From positions 1,054,001 to 1,118,000 of the forward strand of contig NZ_SRPF01000001.1 of assembly GCF_004785685.1 (NCBI RefSeq): a stretch of 64,000 nucleotides of DNA, in the 5' to 3' direction. How positions within the stretch are numbered: position 1 is the stretch's first letter; the number at the start of each line of letters is the position of its first letter. The translations under genes were made by a program, and so were the position numbers. This document shows positions 46,247 to 57,607 of the stretch, piece by piece. This DNA is from Marinobacter confluentis (GTDB taxonomy: Bacteria; Pseudomonadota; Gammaproteobacteria; Pseudomonadales; Oleiphilaceae). The notes beneath the pieces were generated by a model. The model made no database searches. It was given only the letters and a program-made list of their open reading frames with translations, and was not told the origin of the DNA.

Positions 46247-48474
46247 TACTCCTCTCCTTCTGCGTCGATTCTGATGCCAGTCCTGCGCGCCAGTTCGACA
46301 AAATCCGGGAATGAGGTGGCCACATTGGCGCAGTCGTTGACTTCAATAACGTCAGTCGCTCGCAATGAAGCAACTGAGAACGCCATGGCAATACGGTGGT
46401 CGCCATGACTGTTCACTACGCCACCCTGCATCTGCTGGCCGCCGTCAATCACGATACCGTCCGGCGTCACCGTGGTTTCGACGCCCACTGCTTTGAGACC
46501 GTCTGCCATCACCTGGATGCGGTCGCTTTCTTTGACCCGTAGCTCTTCTGCACCGCGCAACACGGTCCGGCCTCTGGCGCAGACGGCGGCGATGAAAAGC
46601 ACCGGAAATTCATCAATGGCCAGCGGCACCTGATCTTCCGGGATATCGATTCCGGAAAGCTCCGCCGAACGAACCCGCAGATCAGCCACTGGCTCCCCAC
46701 CAATCACGCGCTCATCCAGAACTTCAATATTTGCGCCCATCGACCTCAGGATGTTGATAACGCCTATGCGGGTCGGGTTCATTCCCACGTGCCTGATCGT
46801 CAGATCAGACTCCGGCGCAATACTCGCGGCTACCAGGAAAAATGCCGCTGACGATATATCCGCCGGAACATCGATGGCAGCAGCGGTCAACTGGCCGCCA
46901 CCAGCAACGCTGGATGTCGCTGCGTCCCGGTGAACATGATAGCCGAAGCCTTCCAGCATTCTTTCGGTGTGATCACGGGTTGGCGCCGGCTCGGTCACGG
47001 ACGTCAGACCTTTGGCATACAGCCCCGCCAGCAACAGGCAGGATTTGACCTGGGCACTGGCCACCGGCATGTCGTAATGAATTCCCGTCAGAGTCTGGCC
47101 GCCACGAATTTTAAGCGGCGGCCTGCCACCCTCCCCGGTTTCAATCACCGCGCCCATGGCGCGCAGCGGATCCGCAACACGCCCCATTGGTCGCTTGGTC
47201 AGGCTGTCGTCGCCGGTCAGCTCGGAATCAAAATTCTGAGCTGCCAGCAAACCTGAAAACAGTCGCATGGCAGTGCCGGAGTTGCCCAGATAAAGCGGGC
47301 CGCGTGGTGCCTGAAGCCCATGAATGCCGACGCCGTGAATTTTCACGTAGCCGGCATCCGGCCCCTCAATCGTCACGCCCATATCCCGGAAAGCCTGGAG
47401 TGTGGCAAGGCTGTCCTCTCCTTCGAGGAATCCTTTGACCTCAGTCACGCCATTGGCAAGCGCGCCCAGCATAATGGATCGGTGGGATATGGATTTATCA
47501 CCCGGCACACGGATGTCACCGTTAACACAACCACCGGGCTGAAGCCGGAAAGTTACCTGTTTCTGAGGATTTTTTGTCACGTAGGCCTGCCCTGAAAGCA
47601 TTTTTGAAAAGTGTTCCCGTGCCGCTTTTGCACGGCTGAAAACCTGAAGTAGAGTTGCACTGTCCTGATCGGCGATGGCGGTTCGCAGCCGGTCAAGGTC
47701 ATGGCTGAAATGGTCGATGACCCGCAGTACCGCCTCCCGGTTGGACAGAAATATGTCGTGCCACATCACCGGGTCACTGGCGGCGATTCGGGTGAAATCC
47801 CGGAAGCCACCGGCGGCGTAGCGGAAAATATCAAGATTCTCGTCTTCCCCCGCCAGCGTATCCACCAGTGAGAAAGCAATCAGATGTGGAAGATGACTGG
47901 TAGCGGCCAGCACTTCATCGTGATAGGCCACTGACATGGTCAGCACGGTGGCACCGCAGCCTTCCCAGAGAGATTTAAGGCGAGCAACATCGCTGTTATC
48001 GACAGCGTCTGCGGGGGTCAGGATGACTTTATGATTCCTGAACAGCTCCCGGTTGGCGGCCCGAATACCGCTCTTTTCGGAGCCGGCAATGGGGTGACCG
48101 GGAATCACGTTGGCGGGCAGGCTACCGAAAACCGCTTTTACATCTTCGACAAAACTGGTTTTCGTACTGCCCACGTCAGTCAGTATGGCGTTTTCACCAA
48201 ACCAGGGCCGGAGTTCTTCCAGAACGGCCCGGGTTGCCTTGACCGGTACCGCCAGCACAACCAGATCCGCGCCTTGGACCGCGTCCTGAACCGAAGCGGC
48301 AACTTCATCAATAATGCCCAGTTGCTTTCCAAGATCGGCCTCTTCCCGGCGTTTATCTGCACCCACCACTGTCTGCGCCAGACCGTTGCTGCGAATCGCA
48401 GCGGCGAGAGAGCCGCCAATCAGCCCGAGGCCGATAATGGCAACACGTTTGAATAGGGGCCGGGCGTCAGACAT
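46246..48474 (-). CDS. tyrA-aroA: Bifunctional prephenate dehydrogenase / EPSP synthase (TyrA-AroA fusion)
   Basis: A 742-residue fusion of two shikimate-linked enzymes. Residues 1-295 are an arogenate/prephenate dehydrogenase with GLGLIGGS dinucleotide motif (about 15-22) and [12 protein letters not shown]. Residues 305-735 are 5-enolpyruvylshikimate-3-phosphate synthase: [32 protein letters not shown] and [13 protein letters not shown]. Fusion of these two is known in Pseudomonas and related groups; both halves look intact here. Adjacent to hisC and pheA, so the block covers both branches of aromatic synthesis. Confidence 0.95.
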   Translation of the reverse strand: MSDARPLFKRVAIIGLGLIGGSLAAAIRSNGLAQTVVGADKRREEADLGKQLGIIDEVAASVQDAVQGADLVVLAVPVKATRAVLEELRPWFGENAILTDVGSTKTSFVEDVKAVFGSLPANVIPGHPIAGSEKSGIRAANRELFRNHKVILTPADAVDNSDVARLKSLWEGCGATVLTMSVAYHDEVLAATSHLPHLIAFSLVDTLAGEDENLDIFRYAAGGFRDFTRIAASDPVMWHDIFLSNREAVLRVIDHFSHDLDRLRTAIADQDSATLLQVFSRAKAAREHFSKMLSGQAYVTKNPQKQVTFRLQPGGCVNGDIRVPGDKSISHRSIMLGALANGVTEVKGFLEGEDSLATLQAFRDMGVTIEGPDAGYVKIHGVGIHGLQAPRGPLYLGNSGTAMRLFSGLLAAQNFDSELTGDDSLTKRPMGRVADPLRAMGAVIETGEGGRPPLKIRGGQTLTGIHYDMPVASAQVKSCLLLAGLYAKGLTSVTEPAPTRDHTERMLEGFGYHVHRDAATSSVAGGGQLTAAAIDVPADISSAAFFLVAASIAPESDLTIRHVGMNPTRIGVINILRSMGANIEVLDERVIGGEPVADLRVRSAELSGIDIPEDQVPLAIDEFPVLFIAAVCARGRTVLRGAEELRVKESDRIQVMADGLKAVGVETTVTPDGIVIDGGQQMQGGVVNSHGDHRIAMAFSVASLRATDVIEVNDCANVATSFPDFVELARRTGIRIDAEGEE

Positions 48475-49617
48475 TCAGACTTCTGCCTTATTCGCGGCTT
48501 CCGCGGTGGCTGCAAGAATGGCTGTTCCCAGGGCGGCAATAAAACGCTCATTCTCTTCCGGCAGGCCGATGGACACCCGCAGGTGTCGTGGCAGTCCGTA
48601 ACCGCCAATCGGCCGCACAATCACGCCCTGCTCAAGAAGCGACTGATTGATCTGCGATGCATACTCTCCGACTTCCACACTGATAAAGTTGCCGGAGGAA
48701 GGAATATAGGCCAGCTTCATGTCGTCAAAGGCCGCTACCAATTGGGCCATGCCTTTAGCATTCACGTCACAGGAGCGGCGGAGATAATCTTCGTCGCCCA
48801 GAACGGCCGTTGCCGCTGCCATTGCGATAGAATCCACATTAAAAGGTTGACGTACCCTGTTAAGAATATTCGCGATTTCCGGCGAACTCACGCTGTACCC
48901 GACCCGCAATGCGGCAAGCCCCCAGGCCTTGGAAAAGGTACGGGTAACAATAAGGTTCGGGTAACGCCCCAGTAACGACAGGCCATCTACGTCATCACCG
49001 CCCTGCAGGTATTCGCAGTAGGCTTCGTCCAGTACTACCAGCACCCGCTCCGGAATCCGCTCAAGAAATGACTCAATAGCAGCGGCTCCGTGGACGGTTC
49101 CGGTGGGATTGTTCGGGTTAGCGACAAACACCAGCTTCGCGCCTTCCGTGACGGCATCTGCCATGGCCTGCAAGTCGTGGCCGTATTCTCTGGCGGGAAC
49201 CGACACGCCCTTAGCACCAATAGCCTGTGTCACCAGGGGATAGACGGCGAAAGCATACTGGGAATAGACGACCTCATCACCGGGAGCTGCAAAACAGCGG
49301 GTAATCACTTCCAGCACATCGTTGGAGCCGTTGCCCAGGGTGATCTGCTCCGGGCGTATACCATAACGATCAGACAGCGCCTGCTTGAGATCAAAACCGT
49401 TGCCGTCGGGGTAGCGGCAAAGATCCGCCAGGGCTTTCTCAATGGCAGACAGTGCCTTCGGGCTGGGGCCAAGAGGGTTTTCGTTGCTGGCCAGTTTGAC
49501 AATGGATGCTGGGTCGAGGCCGAATTCCCGGGCCAGTTCGTCGATGGGTTTGCCTGGCTGGTAAGGCGACAGCGCCTGAACACCCTTTACCGCAAGGCTT
49601 TCAAATTCTGTCTGCAT
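48475..49617 (-). CDS. hisC: Histidinol-phosphate aminotransferase HisC
   Basis: PLP-dependent transaminase of 380 residues. KLASNENPLGPSPKALSAI (about 41-59), DGNGFDLKQALSD, NPNNPTGT, LDEAYCEY and TRTFSKAWGLAALRVGY (PLP lysine near 230) are the HisC signature. In this aromatic-amino-acid block the enzyme may also transaminate phenylpyruvate and hydroxyphenylpyruvate, as known for related HisC proteins. Stop abuts the tyrA-aroA start; pheA lies 20 bases upstream. Confidence 0.93.
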   Translation of the reverse strand: MQTEFESLAVKGVQALSPYQPGKPIDELAREFGLDPASIVKLASNENPLGPSPKALSAIEKALADLCRYPDGNGFDLKQALSDRYGIRPEQITLGNGSNDVLEVITRCFAAPGDEVVYSQYAFAVYPLVTQAIGAKGVSVPAREYGHDLQAMADAVTEGAKLVFVANPNNPTGTVHGAAAIESFLERIPERVLVVLDEAYCEYLQGGDDVDGLSLLGRYPNLIVTRTFSKAWGLAALRVGYSVSSPEIANILNRVRQPFNVDSIAMAAATAVLGDEDYLRRSCDVNAKGMAQLVAAFDDMKLAYIPSSGNFISVEVGEYASQINQSLLEQGVIVRPIGGYGLPRHLRVSIGLPEENERFIAALGTAILAATAEAANKAEV

Positions 49618-49637
49618 TGGTCGACCTCTTTCAGCTT

Positions 49638-50735
49638 TTACAAAACCCCGATTGGATAGGACCCAAGGCGCTTCAGTTCCACCGCCTCTTCATCAATTTC
49701 TGCCAGAACCTGCTTCACCTGCTCGTCTTCGTAGTGCCCTTCAAAATCGATGTAGAACACGTAAGCCCAGGTGCCACTGGGCGAGGGCCGGGTTTCGATA
49801 CGGGTCAGGCTCAGGCCATGTTTGTGGAAGGGTTCAAGCAGTTGGTAAAGCGCCCCGGGCTTGTTACGCATGGATACCAGGATGGAAGATTTGTCGTGGC
49901 CGCTGGCCGGCACTTCTTCCCGCCCGATAATCAGAAAGCGCGTGGTGTTGTCCGGACGATCCTCAATGCTGGATGCAAGCATGTCGAGGCCGTAGAGCTC
50001 CGCCGCCATATCGCCTGCGATGGCCGCCGAGCCCGGTTCCTGGGCAGCCCTCCGCGCCGCTTCCGCATTACTGCTGACGGTGATCCGCTCGATGCCGTGG
50101 CGATGGGTATCCAGCCACTGCCGACACTGGGCAAAAGACTGCTGGTGCGAGTAGATACGCTCAATTTCCTGGCTCTGGTGCTTCGGCGACACCAGAAGAT
50201 GGTGATGAATACGTAACTGCACTTCGCCACAGATTTTCAGATGTGAGGACATGAACATATCGAGGGTATGATTGATCATGCCCTCAGTGGAATTTTCGAC
50301 CGGCACCACACCATAGTGGGCAGCACCGGATTCGACCTCACGGAAAACCGCATCAATGGCGGGCAATGGCACACTGACCACCGAATGGCCAAAATGCTTC
50401 AGCGCGGCAGCCTGGGTAAAGGTGCCAAGCGGCCCCAGAAACGCAATATGCATGGGTTTTTCAAGCGCCAGACACGCCGACATGATCTCACGAAACAGCC
50501 GGGCCATTTCTTCACCGGACAGGGGCCCCGGGTTGTTGTCCTTGATCTTGCGCAGCACCTGAGCTTCACGTTCAGGGCGATAGAAAAACACATCCTTTCC
50601 GTGATTGGCTTCCATCTTGACCCGGGCCACTTCCTGGGCGCACTCAGCTCGCTGACTGATGCGTTCCAGAATTTCCTGATCCAGCCGGTCGATTTTTTCT
50701 CTCAACTGGCCCAGACGGGCCTGCTCATCACTCAT
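49638..50735 (-). CDS. pheA: Chorismate mutase / prephenate dehydratase (P-protein)
   Basis: Bifunctional enzyme making phenylpyruvate from chorismate, 365 residues. AroQ-type chorismate mutase at about 5-90 (RLGQLREKIDRLDQEILERISQRAECAQEVARVK), prephenate dehydratase at about 95-275 (VVPVENSTEGMINHTLD, containing the catalytic Thr region), and an ACT regulatory domain at about 280-360 (KSSILVSMRNKPGALYQLLEPFHKHGLSLTRIETRPS) that binds phenylalanine for feedback control. Lies two bases downstream of serC. Confidence 0.95.
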   Translation of the reverse strand: MSDEQARLGQLREKIDRLDQEILERISQRAECAQEVARVKMEANHGKDVFFYRPEREAQVLRKIKDNNPGPLSGEEMARLFREIMSACLALEKPMHIAFLGPLGTFTQAAALKHFGHSVVSVPLPAIDAVFREVESGAAHYGVVPVENSTEGMINHTLDMFMSSHLKICGEVQLRIHHHLLVSPKHQSQEIERIYSHQQSFAQCRQWLDTHRHGIERITVSSNAEAARRAAQEPGSAAIAGDMAAELYGLDMLASSIEDRPDNTTRFLIIGREEVPASGHDKSSILVSMRNKPGALYQLLEPFHKHGLSLTRIETRPSPSGTWAYVFYIDFEGHYEDEQVKQVLAEIDEEAVELKRLGSYPIGVL

Positions 50736-50737
50736 GA

Positions 50738-51820
50738 TCAGCCACGCTCCCGGGCAAATTCCGCCATATAGTCGATGAGGGCATCGACACCGGCTTCCGG
50801 CATGGCGTTATAGAGGCTGGCACGCATACCGCCAACCGACCGATGACCTTTCAGATTCAGCAGACCGCGGGCATTGGCCCCGGCCAGAAAATCATTATTC
50901 AGGGAATCCTCTGCCAGGGTGAAAGGCACGTTCATCCAGGAACGGAAGCGTGGCGCAATCGGGTTGGCGTAGAAATCACTGTCATCAATAAAATTATAGA
51001 GTTTGCTGGCCTTGCGCTGGTTCAACTGCCCAATGGCCTCAACGCCGCCCTGGGCTTTCAGCCATTTGAACACCAGCCCTGCCAGATACCAGGAATAGGT
51101 CGCCGGGGTGTTGTACATGGAGCCGTTATCCGCGATTACCTGATAGTTCATCATGGTAGGCGTCTCCCGGCGGGCATGACCCAACAGGTCTTTGCGGATA
51201 ATCACCGTCACCAGCCCGGAAGGCCCGATATTTTTCTGCGCGCCGGCGTAGATCAGTCCGAATTTCGAGACATCAACCGGCCGGGACAGCATGGTGGACG
51301 ACATATCTGCCACCAGTGGAACCGGGCCGCTATCCGGCACGAAATCAAACTCAAGGCCGCCAATGGTTTCATTCGGGGTGTAGTGCAGGTAGGACGCCTC
51401 TACTGAACAGTCCCACTGGGACTGGTCCGGCACTGTGGTAAAGCCACCCTCTTCGCTGCTGGCAACCACGTTGACCTTGCCATATCGACTGGCTTCGGCA
51501 ATGGCTTTTTTGGACCAGATGCCGGTGTTGACGTAGTCCGCCGACCCATCGGCAGCCATCAGGTTCAGGGGAATGGTGGCGAACTGGCTGGACGCGCCGC
51601 CCTGCATGAACAACACGGCATAGTCATCCGACACGCCTGCCAGCTCTCGCAGATCCCGCTCGGCGGTTTCTGCAATACTCACAAACTCGTCGCTGCGATG
51701 GCTCATTTCCATCACCGACATGCCGCTGCCCTGCCAGTCCAGCATTTCATCCCGCGCCTGCCGGAGCACTTCTTCCGGCAGGGTGGCGGGGCCAGCACAG
51801 AAGTTATACGCCCTGGTCAT
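50738..51820 (-). CDS. serC: Phosphoserine aminotransferase
   Basis: PLP transaminase of serine and pyridoxal synthesis, 360 residues. [29 protein letters not shown] is the family opening; [24 protein letters not shown] contains the PLP lysine (near 198). ATG 51820 is preferred over 51832 because GGTGAAG precedes it and the protein then begins at the usual site. Either start overlaps the gyrA 3' end. serC-pheA order is conserved in Pseudomonas. Confidence 0.95.
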   Translation of the reverse strand: MTRAYNFCAGPATLPEEVLRQARDEMLDWQGSGMSVMEMSHRSDEFVSIAETAERDLRELAGVSDDYAVLFMQGGASSQFATIPLNLMAADGSADYVNTGIWSKKAIAEASRYGKVNVVASSEEGGFTTVPDQSQWDCSVEASYLHYTPNETIGGLEFDFVPDSGPVPLVADMSSTMLSRPVDVSKFGLIYAGAQKNIGPSGLVTVIIRKDLLGHARRETPTMMNYQVIADNGSMYNTPATYSWYLAGLVFKWLKAQGGVEAIGQLNQRKASKLYNFIDDSDFYANPIAPRFRSWMNVPFTLAEDSLNNDFLAGANARGLLNLKGHRSVGGMRASLYNAMPEAGVDALIDYMAEFARERG

Positions 51821-54431
51821 TGTCTTCACCATTTAAATCATCAGCGTCGCCCGCGACGCCTGCTTCACCCTCAACAATGTCCAGGTCGACCTCTTCGGCA
51901 TCGGTCTCGGCGATACGTTCAACGCCAACCAAGCGCTCGTCTTCCTGGCTCAGTTTGATCAGGCGGACACCCTGGGTGTTCCGGCTCAGAACCGATACCT
52001 CGTCGGTGCGGGTACGTACCAATGTGCCCTTGTCCGAGATCAGCATCATTTCGTCGCCTTCGAACAGCTGCAACGCCGTGACCAGGTTGCCGTTACGCTC
52101 GGAACACTGCATGGCGATAACGCCCTGGCTGCCGCGACTGTAGGACGGGAATTCGTCGAAGGTGGTGCGCTTGCCGTAGCCGTTTTCACTGGCGGTCAGC
52201 AGCACGGCGCCTTCCTGCGGAATGATCAGCGATACCACGTGATGATCGCCCTGCATCTTGATGCCGCGCACACCCCGTGCCGTCCGGCTCATCGGGCGCA
52301 CCGCTTCCTCATTGAAGCGTACAGCCTTACCGGCGCTGGAGAACAGCATGACTTCCGCATCGCCCTTGGTGATGGCCGCACCGATCAGGGTGTCGCCTTC
52401 ATCCAGGTTCAGGGCAATCAGGCCGCTGCTGCGCGGGCGCGAGAAGTTCGGCAGCGGGGTTTTCTTGACCACACCGGCTGATGTCGCCATCAGCACAAAC
52501 TGGTCTTCCGGATAATCACGAACCGGCAGGAAGGTGGTGATACGCTCACCCTCTTCCAACGGCAGGATATTCACCATCGGGCGGCCGCGTGAGGCGCGGC
52601 TGGCACGGGGAATCTCGAACACACGCAGCCAGTAGACCTTGCCACGGTTGGAGAAACACAGAATGGTGTCGTGGGAGTTGGCGACCAGCAACTTCTCGAC
52701 AAAATCCTCATCTTTCATGGACGTTGCCGCCTTACCGCGACCACCACGGCGCTGGGCCTGATAATCTTCTACAGCCTGGGTCTTGGCGTAGCCACCGTGG
52801 GAGATGGTGACCACCAGGTCTTCTTCATCAATCAGGTCGGCAATCGTCAGGTCACGCTTGGAACTGGTGATTTCAGTGCGGCGTTCGTCGCCGAATTCAG
52901 TCACAACGGCTTCCAGCTCTTCGCGAATCACCTGCATCAGACGGTCCGGGTTGCCGAGGATATCCAGAAGATCGGCGATCTTTTCCAGAATTTCCTTGTA
53001 TTCGTTCTGCAGCTTCTCGGTTTCAAGACCGGTCAGGCGGTGCAGACGCAGGTCCAGAATAGCCTGAGCCTGTTCCGGCGACAGATGGTAAAGACCGTTA
53101 CGCAGACCAAAGATTTCCGGCAGATCGTCCGGGCGGCAGGCGTCTTCGCCGGCACGTTCCAGCATCGCCATGACATCACCCGGCTCCCAGCCCTGGGCCA
53201 TCAATTTTTCTTTGGCTTCGGCCGCGGCCGGTGAGGATTTGATCAGGGCAATGATTTCGTCGATGTTGGCCAGGGCAACCGTCAGACCTTCCAGAATGTG
53301 GCCACGCTCGCGGGCTTTACGCAGTTCGTAAATGGTGCGGCGGGTAACCACTTCCCGACGGTGCCGGACAAAGGCATCCAGCATTTCTTTAAGATTCAGA
53401 ATCTTGGGCTCGCCGTTGATCAGGGCGACCATGTTGATGCCGAATACGTTCTGCAGCTGAGTCTGGGCAAACAGGTTGTTAATCACAACGTCCGGGTTCT
53501 CACCGCGACGCAGCTCGATCACTACCCGGATACCTTCCTTGTTGGACTCGTCCCGCAGTTCGGAAATGCCTTCAAGGCGCTTCTCCTTGACCAGCTCGGC
53601 AATCTTCTCGATCAGGCGGGCCTTGTTGAGCTGATACGGCAGCTCGGTAATGATGATGGCGTCGCGATTGGTCTTGTCGTCGTGCTCAATCTCGTGGCGG
53701 GCACGAATGTAAATGCGCCCTCGCCCGGTGCGGTATGCCTCAACAATACCGGCACGGCCGTTGATGATGCCCTCGGTCGGGAAATCCGGGCCCGGGATGT
53801 GCTCCATCAGGTCGTCGATGGTCATGTCCGGGTTATCAATCAGCGCCAGGCAGCCGTTGACGATTTCAGTCAGGTTATGGGGCGGGATGTTGGTGGCCAT
53901 GCCCACCGCAATGCCTGAGGAACCGTTAACCAGCAGATTGGGAATCCGCGTTGGCAGCACATCGGGAATCTGCTCAGTGCCGTCGTAGTTGGGTACGTAA
54001 TCAACGGTTTCCTTGTCCAGATCCGCCAGCAGCGAGTGGGCAATCTTCTCCATGCGGATTTCGGTGTAACGCATGGCGGCGGCATTATCGCCGTCGATGG
54101 AACCAAAGTTGCCCTGACCGTCAACCAGTGGGTATCTCAGGGAGAACGGCTGGGCCATGCGAACGATGGTGTCGTAAACCGCAGAGTCACCGTGGGGGTG
54201 ATATTTACCGATAACGTCACCCACCACACGGGCGGACTTCTTGTAGGCCTTGTTCCAGTCATTATTGAGTTCGGACATGGCAAACAGTACGCGGCGGTGA
54301 ACCGGTTTGAGGCCGTCCCGTACATCCGGAAGTGCCCGGCCGACGATGACGCTCATGGCGTAATCGAGGTAGGACTGCTTCAGCTCATCTTCAATATTTA
54401 CCGGCAGGATCTCTTTGGCTAACTCACCCAT
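51804..54431 (-). CDS. gyrA: DNA gyrase subunit A
   Basis: Breakage-reunion subunit of gyrase, 875 residues. Catalytic Tyr122 in [15 protein letters not shown] at 81-87 shows Ser83 and Asp87, the quinolone-sensitive residues. C-terminal beta-pinwheel (about 530-840) has six GyrA repeats and the QRRGGRGK box. The acidic tail ([25 protein letters not shown]) is usual. ATG 54431; the upstream gap to purU (137 bases) should carry the promoter. serC starts inside its 3' end. Confidence 0.97.
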   Translation of the reverse strand: MGELAKEILPVNIEDELKQSYLDYAMSVIVGRALPDVRDGLKPVHRRVLFAMSELNNDWNKAYKKSARVVGDVIGKYHPHGDSAVYDTIVRMAQPFSLRYPLVDGQGNFGSIDGDNAAAMRYTEIRMEKIAHSLLADLDKETVDYVPNYDGTEQIPDVLPTRIPNLLVNGSSGIAVGMATNIPPHNLTEIVNGCLALIDNPDMTIDDLMEHIPGPDFPTEGIINGRAGIVEAYRTGRGRIYIRARHEIEHDDKTNRDAIIITELPYQLNKARLIEKIAELVKEKRLEGISELRDESNKEGIRVVIELRRGENPDVVINNLFAQTQLQNVFGINMVALINGEPKILNLKEMLDAFVRHRREVVTRRTIYELRKARERGHILEGLTVALANIDEIIALIKSSPAAAEAKEKLMAQGWEPGDVMAMLERAGEDACRPDDLPEIFGLRNGLYHLSPEQAQAILDLRLHRLTGLETEKLQNEYKEILEKIADLLDILGNPDRLMQVIREELEAVVTEFGDERRTEITSSKRDLTIADLIDEEDLVVTISHGGYAKTQAVEDYQAQRRGGRGKAATSMKDEDFVEKLLVANSHDTILCFSNRGKVYWLRVFEIPRASRASRGRPMVNILPLEEGERITTFLPVRDYPEDQFVLMATSAGVVKKTPLPNFSRPRSSGLIALNLDEGDTLIGAAITKGDAEVMLFSSAGKAVRFNEEAVRPMSRTARGVRGIKMQGDHHVVSLIIPQEGAVLLTASENGYGKRTTFDEFPSYSRGSQGVIAMQCSERNGNLVTALQLFEGDEMMLISDKGTLVRTRTDEVSVLSRNTQGVRLIKLSQEDERLVGVERIAETDAEEVDLDIVEGEAGVAGDADDLNGEDNDQGV

Positions 54432-54569
54432 CGAGAAAGGTTCCTTTGCATTTGCTGGAAGTCGTTTCAGGGCCGTTCAGCAGGCCCCATAGTTATTCTT
54501 TAACAAACCGCCAATACTACCACATTCAATCCCTTAGCGGGCCATGTGGGCAGCCTGGTCAGTCAAAAG

Positions 54570-55424
54570 TCAGTCGAAAACGACTGTCTTGTTTTCATAG
54601 GTGATCACACGGTCTTCAATGTGAGCCCTCAGCCCGCGGGACAGCACGCTTTTCTCCACATCCTTACCCAGACGAACCATATCCTCGATGGAATCGCTGT
54701 GACTGATTCGGATCACGTCCTGCTCGATAATGGGGCCCTCGTCCAGGTCCTGGGTCACGTAGTGACAGGTAGCACCGATCAGTTTCACGCCACGGCTATA
54801 GGCCTGATGATAGGGTCGGGCGCCGGCGAAGGACGGCAGGAAGCTGTGATGAATATTGATAATCTTGCCGGAGTATTTGTCGCAGACGCTGGCGGGCAGA
54901 ATTTGCATGTACCGGGCCAGAACCACCACGTCTGTCTCATAATGTTCGATCAACTGGTCAATCTCGCCGAAGGCTTCTTCGCGGTTGTCTTTGCTCACCG
55001 GCAGGTAGTGGTAAGGAATGTCGTGCCACTCCACCATACGGCGAAGGTCTTCATGGTTGGAGATCACGGCCACGATTTCGGCATTGATCTCCCCGCTGTG
55101 CCAGCGATGGAGCAGGTCCGCCACGCAATGGGATTCCTTGCTGCACATGAGCACGACTTTTTTGGGCTTTGCTGAATCTGCAACGTGCCAGTCCATGCTG
55201 AATTCCCGGGCGATCGGCTCAAACGCTGCGCGAAACTGGTCCAGACCAAACGGAATCGAACTGGCCTTGATCTCGTGCCGCATGAAAAACTGACCGCTAT
55301 GGGTGTCAGCGTGATGACTCGCCTCAGTAATCCAGCCATTATAGGTCGACAGAAAATTACTGACCTTGGCCACGATTCCAACCCGGTCCGGGCATGAAAT
55401 CACAAGACGATAGGTGTGCTCCAT
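54570..55424 (-). CDS. purU: Formyltetrahydrofolate deformylase
   Basis: Hydrolyses 10-formyl-THF to formate and THF, 284 residues. Residues 5-80 are an ACT domain (YRLVISCPDRVGIVAKVSNFLSTYNGWITEASHH); the rest is a formyltransferase fold with QILPASVCDKYSGKIINIHHSFLPSF and GATCHYVTQDLDEGPIIEQDV. It is divergent from the ggt gene; the first 9 bases of one possible ggt frame overlap its start, but the real ggt start is farther in. Confidence 0.95.
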   Translation of the reverse strand: MEHTYRLVISCPDRVGIVAKVSNFLSTYNGWITEASHHADTHSGQFFMRHEIKASSIPFGLDQFRAAFEPIAREFSMDWHVADSAKPKKVVLMCSKESHCVADLLHRWHSGEINAEIVAVISNHEDLRRMVEWHDIPYHYLPVSKDNREEAFGEIDQLIEHYETDVVVLARYMQILPASVCDKYSGKIINIHHSFLPSFAGARPYHQAYSRGVKLIGATCHYVTQDLDEGPIIEQDVIRISHSDSIEDMVRLGKDVEKSVLSRGLRAHIEDRVITYENKTVVFD

Positions 55425-55544
55425 GGAAAGCCTTTCCTTACTCTGTATCTTGGGGAGCGGGCACCTGAACAGGCACCCTTAAAATCGACCGGCTATCATA
55501 GCCTATCTGAGCACCAGAAACGAGGCAGAATGAGGCACAACCAC

Positions 55545-57308
55545 ATGGACAGACGCCACCCAAGGGTCACACCGAGAAAAGCGCTGACAGGCCGCTCAAA
55601 GGCGGCGAAATTCATTGCCGGCACCGTTCTGCTAATCAGTTCTGCGCTTGCGGGGGCGCAGGCGATCCTCGAGGGCGAACGCTTCCACCCGGTCACCAGC
55701 AATCAGGGCATGGTGGTGACCAGTCACACCCTGGCCACGGAAGTCGCCCTTGAAGTTCTAAAAGACGGCGGCAATGCCATTGATGCCGCTGTAACTGCCG
55801 GATTCGCCCTGGCCGTGACCCAGCCCCGTTCCGGCAATATCGGCGGCGGTGGCTTTATGCTATACGCACCCGGGGACGGCGGCGAAGTGGAAGCCATTGA
55901 TTACCGGGAAAAAGCCCCGGCTGCTGCCACCGAAACCATGTTCCAGGATGACAGTGGCGAAGTGGTGCAGAATCGCAGCCGGTTCACTCACAAGGCAGCC
56001 GGCGTACCGGGTACTGTGGCCGGGCTGGCGATGGCGCTGGAGCGACACGGCACCCTGACGCTTGAACAGGCCCTTGGCCCTGCCATCAAACTGGCCCGTG
56101 ACGGCTTTGTCGTACCTTCCCGTTTCACCGAAGGGTTGGAGCAGGCCCGTGACCGCCTGACCCGATGGCCTGCCACTCTGGACACCTTCTATAAAGAGGA
56201 CGGCTCCGCCTGGCAGCCCGGCGAACGCTTTGTTCAGCCGGACCTGGCCAACACCCTGGAACGCATCGCCAATCGGGGTATCCGGGATTTTTACGAGGGT
56301 GAAACAGCGGAACTGATCGTTGCCGAGATGCAGCGCAATGACGGACTGATCACCCTGGACGACCTGCGCAACTATCAACCGGCGGTCCGTGAGCCCATCC
56401 ATGGCACCTATCGTGACCACGACATCTACTCCATGTCGCCGCCCTCCTCCGGCGGCACTCACATTGTCCAGATCCTGAATATTCTTGAAGGCTATGATAT
56501 GGCGGCGATGGGACACAACTCCGCCGCCGCGATTCATCATATGGCGGAAGCCATGAAGCTGGCTTACGCCGACCGGGCAAATTTCCTGGGTGATACGGAT
56601 TTTGTGGACGTACCGCTGACAGGCCTGACCAGTAAAGATTACGCAGAAGAGCTACGCGGTGGCATCAATTCAAGACGCGCGCGGCCATCTGCAAAAATTC
56701 AGGAAGGCACCCCCGGGGCTTATGAGAGCCCGGAAACCACCCACTTTTCCATTGTGGACCGCTGGGGCAATGCGGTTTCCAATACCTACACCATCAATTT
56801 CAGTTACGGCTCCGGCATCACCGTTGCTGGCGCCGGCTTTCTGCTGAACAACGAGATGGACGATTTTTCCGCCAAACCCGGCGAGCCCAATGCCTACGGA
56901 CTGATCGGCGGCGAAGCCAATAAAATTGCCCCGGAAAAACGCATGCTCAGCTCCATGTCCCCCACCATTGTTCGCCGCAACGGGCAGAACTATCTGGTGA
57001 CGGGCAGCCCCGGCGGCTCACGGATCATCACCACAACCTTGCAGGTACTGATGAATGTGATTGACCATGGTATGAACATTCAGTCAGCCGTCAGCGTGCC
57101 CAGAATTCATCACCAGTGGCTACCGGATGAGATCCGGATTGAACAGGGCATCAGCCCGGACACGGTCCAGAAACTCGAGTCCATGGGCCATAAGGTAATT
57201 CCGGGGAGCGCCATGGGGGCCATCCAGAGCATACTGATCAACGACGAAGGCACTCGCCATGGCGGCGCAGACCCCAGGCGCAGCACGTCATCCGCGATGG
57301 GTTATTAG
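55545..57308 (+). CDS. ggt: Gamma-glutamyltransferase
   Basis: Periplasmic glutathione-degrading enzyme, about 587 residues, made as a proenzyme that cleaves itself. A signal peptide (about 20-40, ending ALAGA) precedes GGNAIDAAVTAGFALAVTQPRSGNIGGGGFML; the self-cleavage/nucleophile Thr is in ETTHFSIVD (residue 398), and SPTIVRRNGQNYLVTGSPGGSRII binds glutamate. ATG 55545 has GAGG nine bases upstream; ATG 55530 is an alternative. Earlier in-frame starts reach into purU and lack support. Confidence 0.93.
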   Translation: MDRRHPRVTPRKALTGRSKAAKFIAGTVLLISSALAGAQAILEGERFHPVTSNQGMVVTSHTLATEVALEVLKDGGNAIDAAVTAGFALAVTQPRSGNIGGGGFMLYAPGDGGEVEAIDYREKAPAAATETMFQDDSGEVVQNRSRFTHKAAGVPGTVAGLAMALERHGTLTLEQALGPAIKLARDGFVVPSRFTEGLEQARDRLTRWPATLDTFYKEDGSAWQPGERFVQPDLANTLERIANRGIRDFYEGETAELIVAEMQRNDGLITLDDLRNYQPAVREPIHGTYRDHDIYSMSPPSSGGTHIVQILNILEGYDMAAMGHNSAAAIHHMAEAMKLAYADRANFLGDTDFVDVPLTGLTSKDYAEELRGGINSRRARPSAKIQEGTPGAYESPETTHFSIVDRWGNAVSNTYTINFSYGSGITVAGAGFLLNNEMDDFSAKPGEPNAYGLIGGEANKIAPEKRMLSSMSPTIVRRNGQNYLVTGSPGGSRIITTTLQVLMNVIDHGMNIQSAVSVPRIHHQWLPDEIRIEQGISPDTVQKLESMGHKVIPGSAMGAIQSILINDEGTRHGGADPRRSTSSAMGY

Positions 57309-57341
57309 TAAACGGGTTATTGATGTTTGGAGGGAGGCACC

Positions 57342-57590
57342 ATGTATCTTTCAGTACAGCTCAGCTGCTATCCACTGGCCGATGATTACAAGCCACCGAT
57401 TCTTGCGCTGATCGAACGCCTGGAAAAAAGCGGCCTGGAGGTCTACCCCGGCCGCATGAGTACGGAAATGTTCGGCGAATACGATGAAGTCATGAAGGTG
57501 CTTTCAGACACCATGAAGTGGTCTTTCGAGACCTACGGCAAAGCGGTGTTCGTGGCCAAGATCATGGAAGGCGATCGTCGGCCACGATAA
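57342..57590 (+). CDS. YkoF/MTH1187-like thiamine-binding-fold protein
   Basis: An 82-residue protein with the ferredoxin-like ACT-type fold of the YkoF/MTH1187 family: LSVQLSCYPLADDYKPPILALIERLEKSGLEVYPGRMSTEMFGEYDEVMKVL. Some members bind thiamine or its precursor; most are uncharacterised. ATG 57342 follows GGAGGGAGG. It is 33 bases after ggt on the same strand and probably co-transcribed. Converges with the PQQ-dehydrogenase gene. Confidence 0.8.
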   Translation: MYLSVQLSCYPLADDYKPPILALIERLEKSGLEVYPGRMSTEMFGEYDEVMKVLSDTMKWSFETYGKAVFVAKIMEGDRRPR

Positions 57591-57607
57591 CCGGCTCGGG
57601 CCGCTTT

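Noticed and set aside
46246..48474. Frameshift or assembly artefact joining tyrA and aroA
   Set aside because: The fusion is known in the Pseudomonas group, both halves are complete and the junction is in frame.
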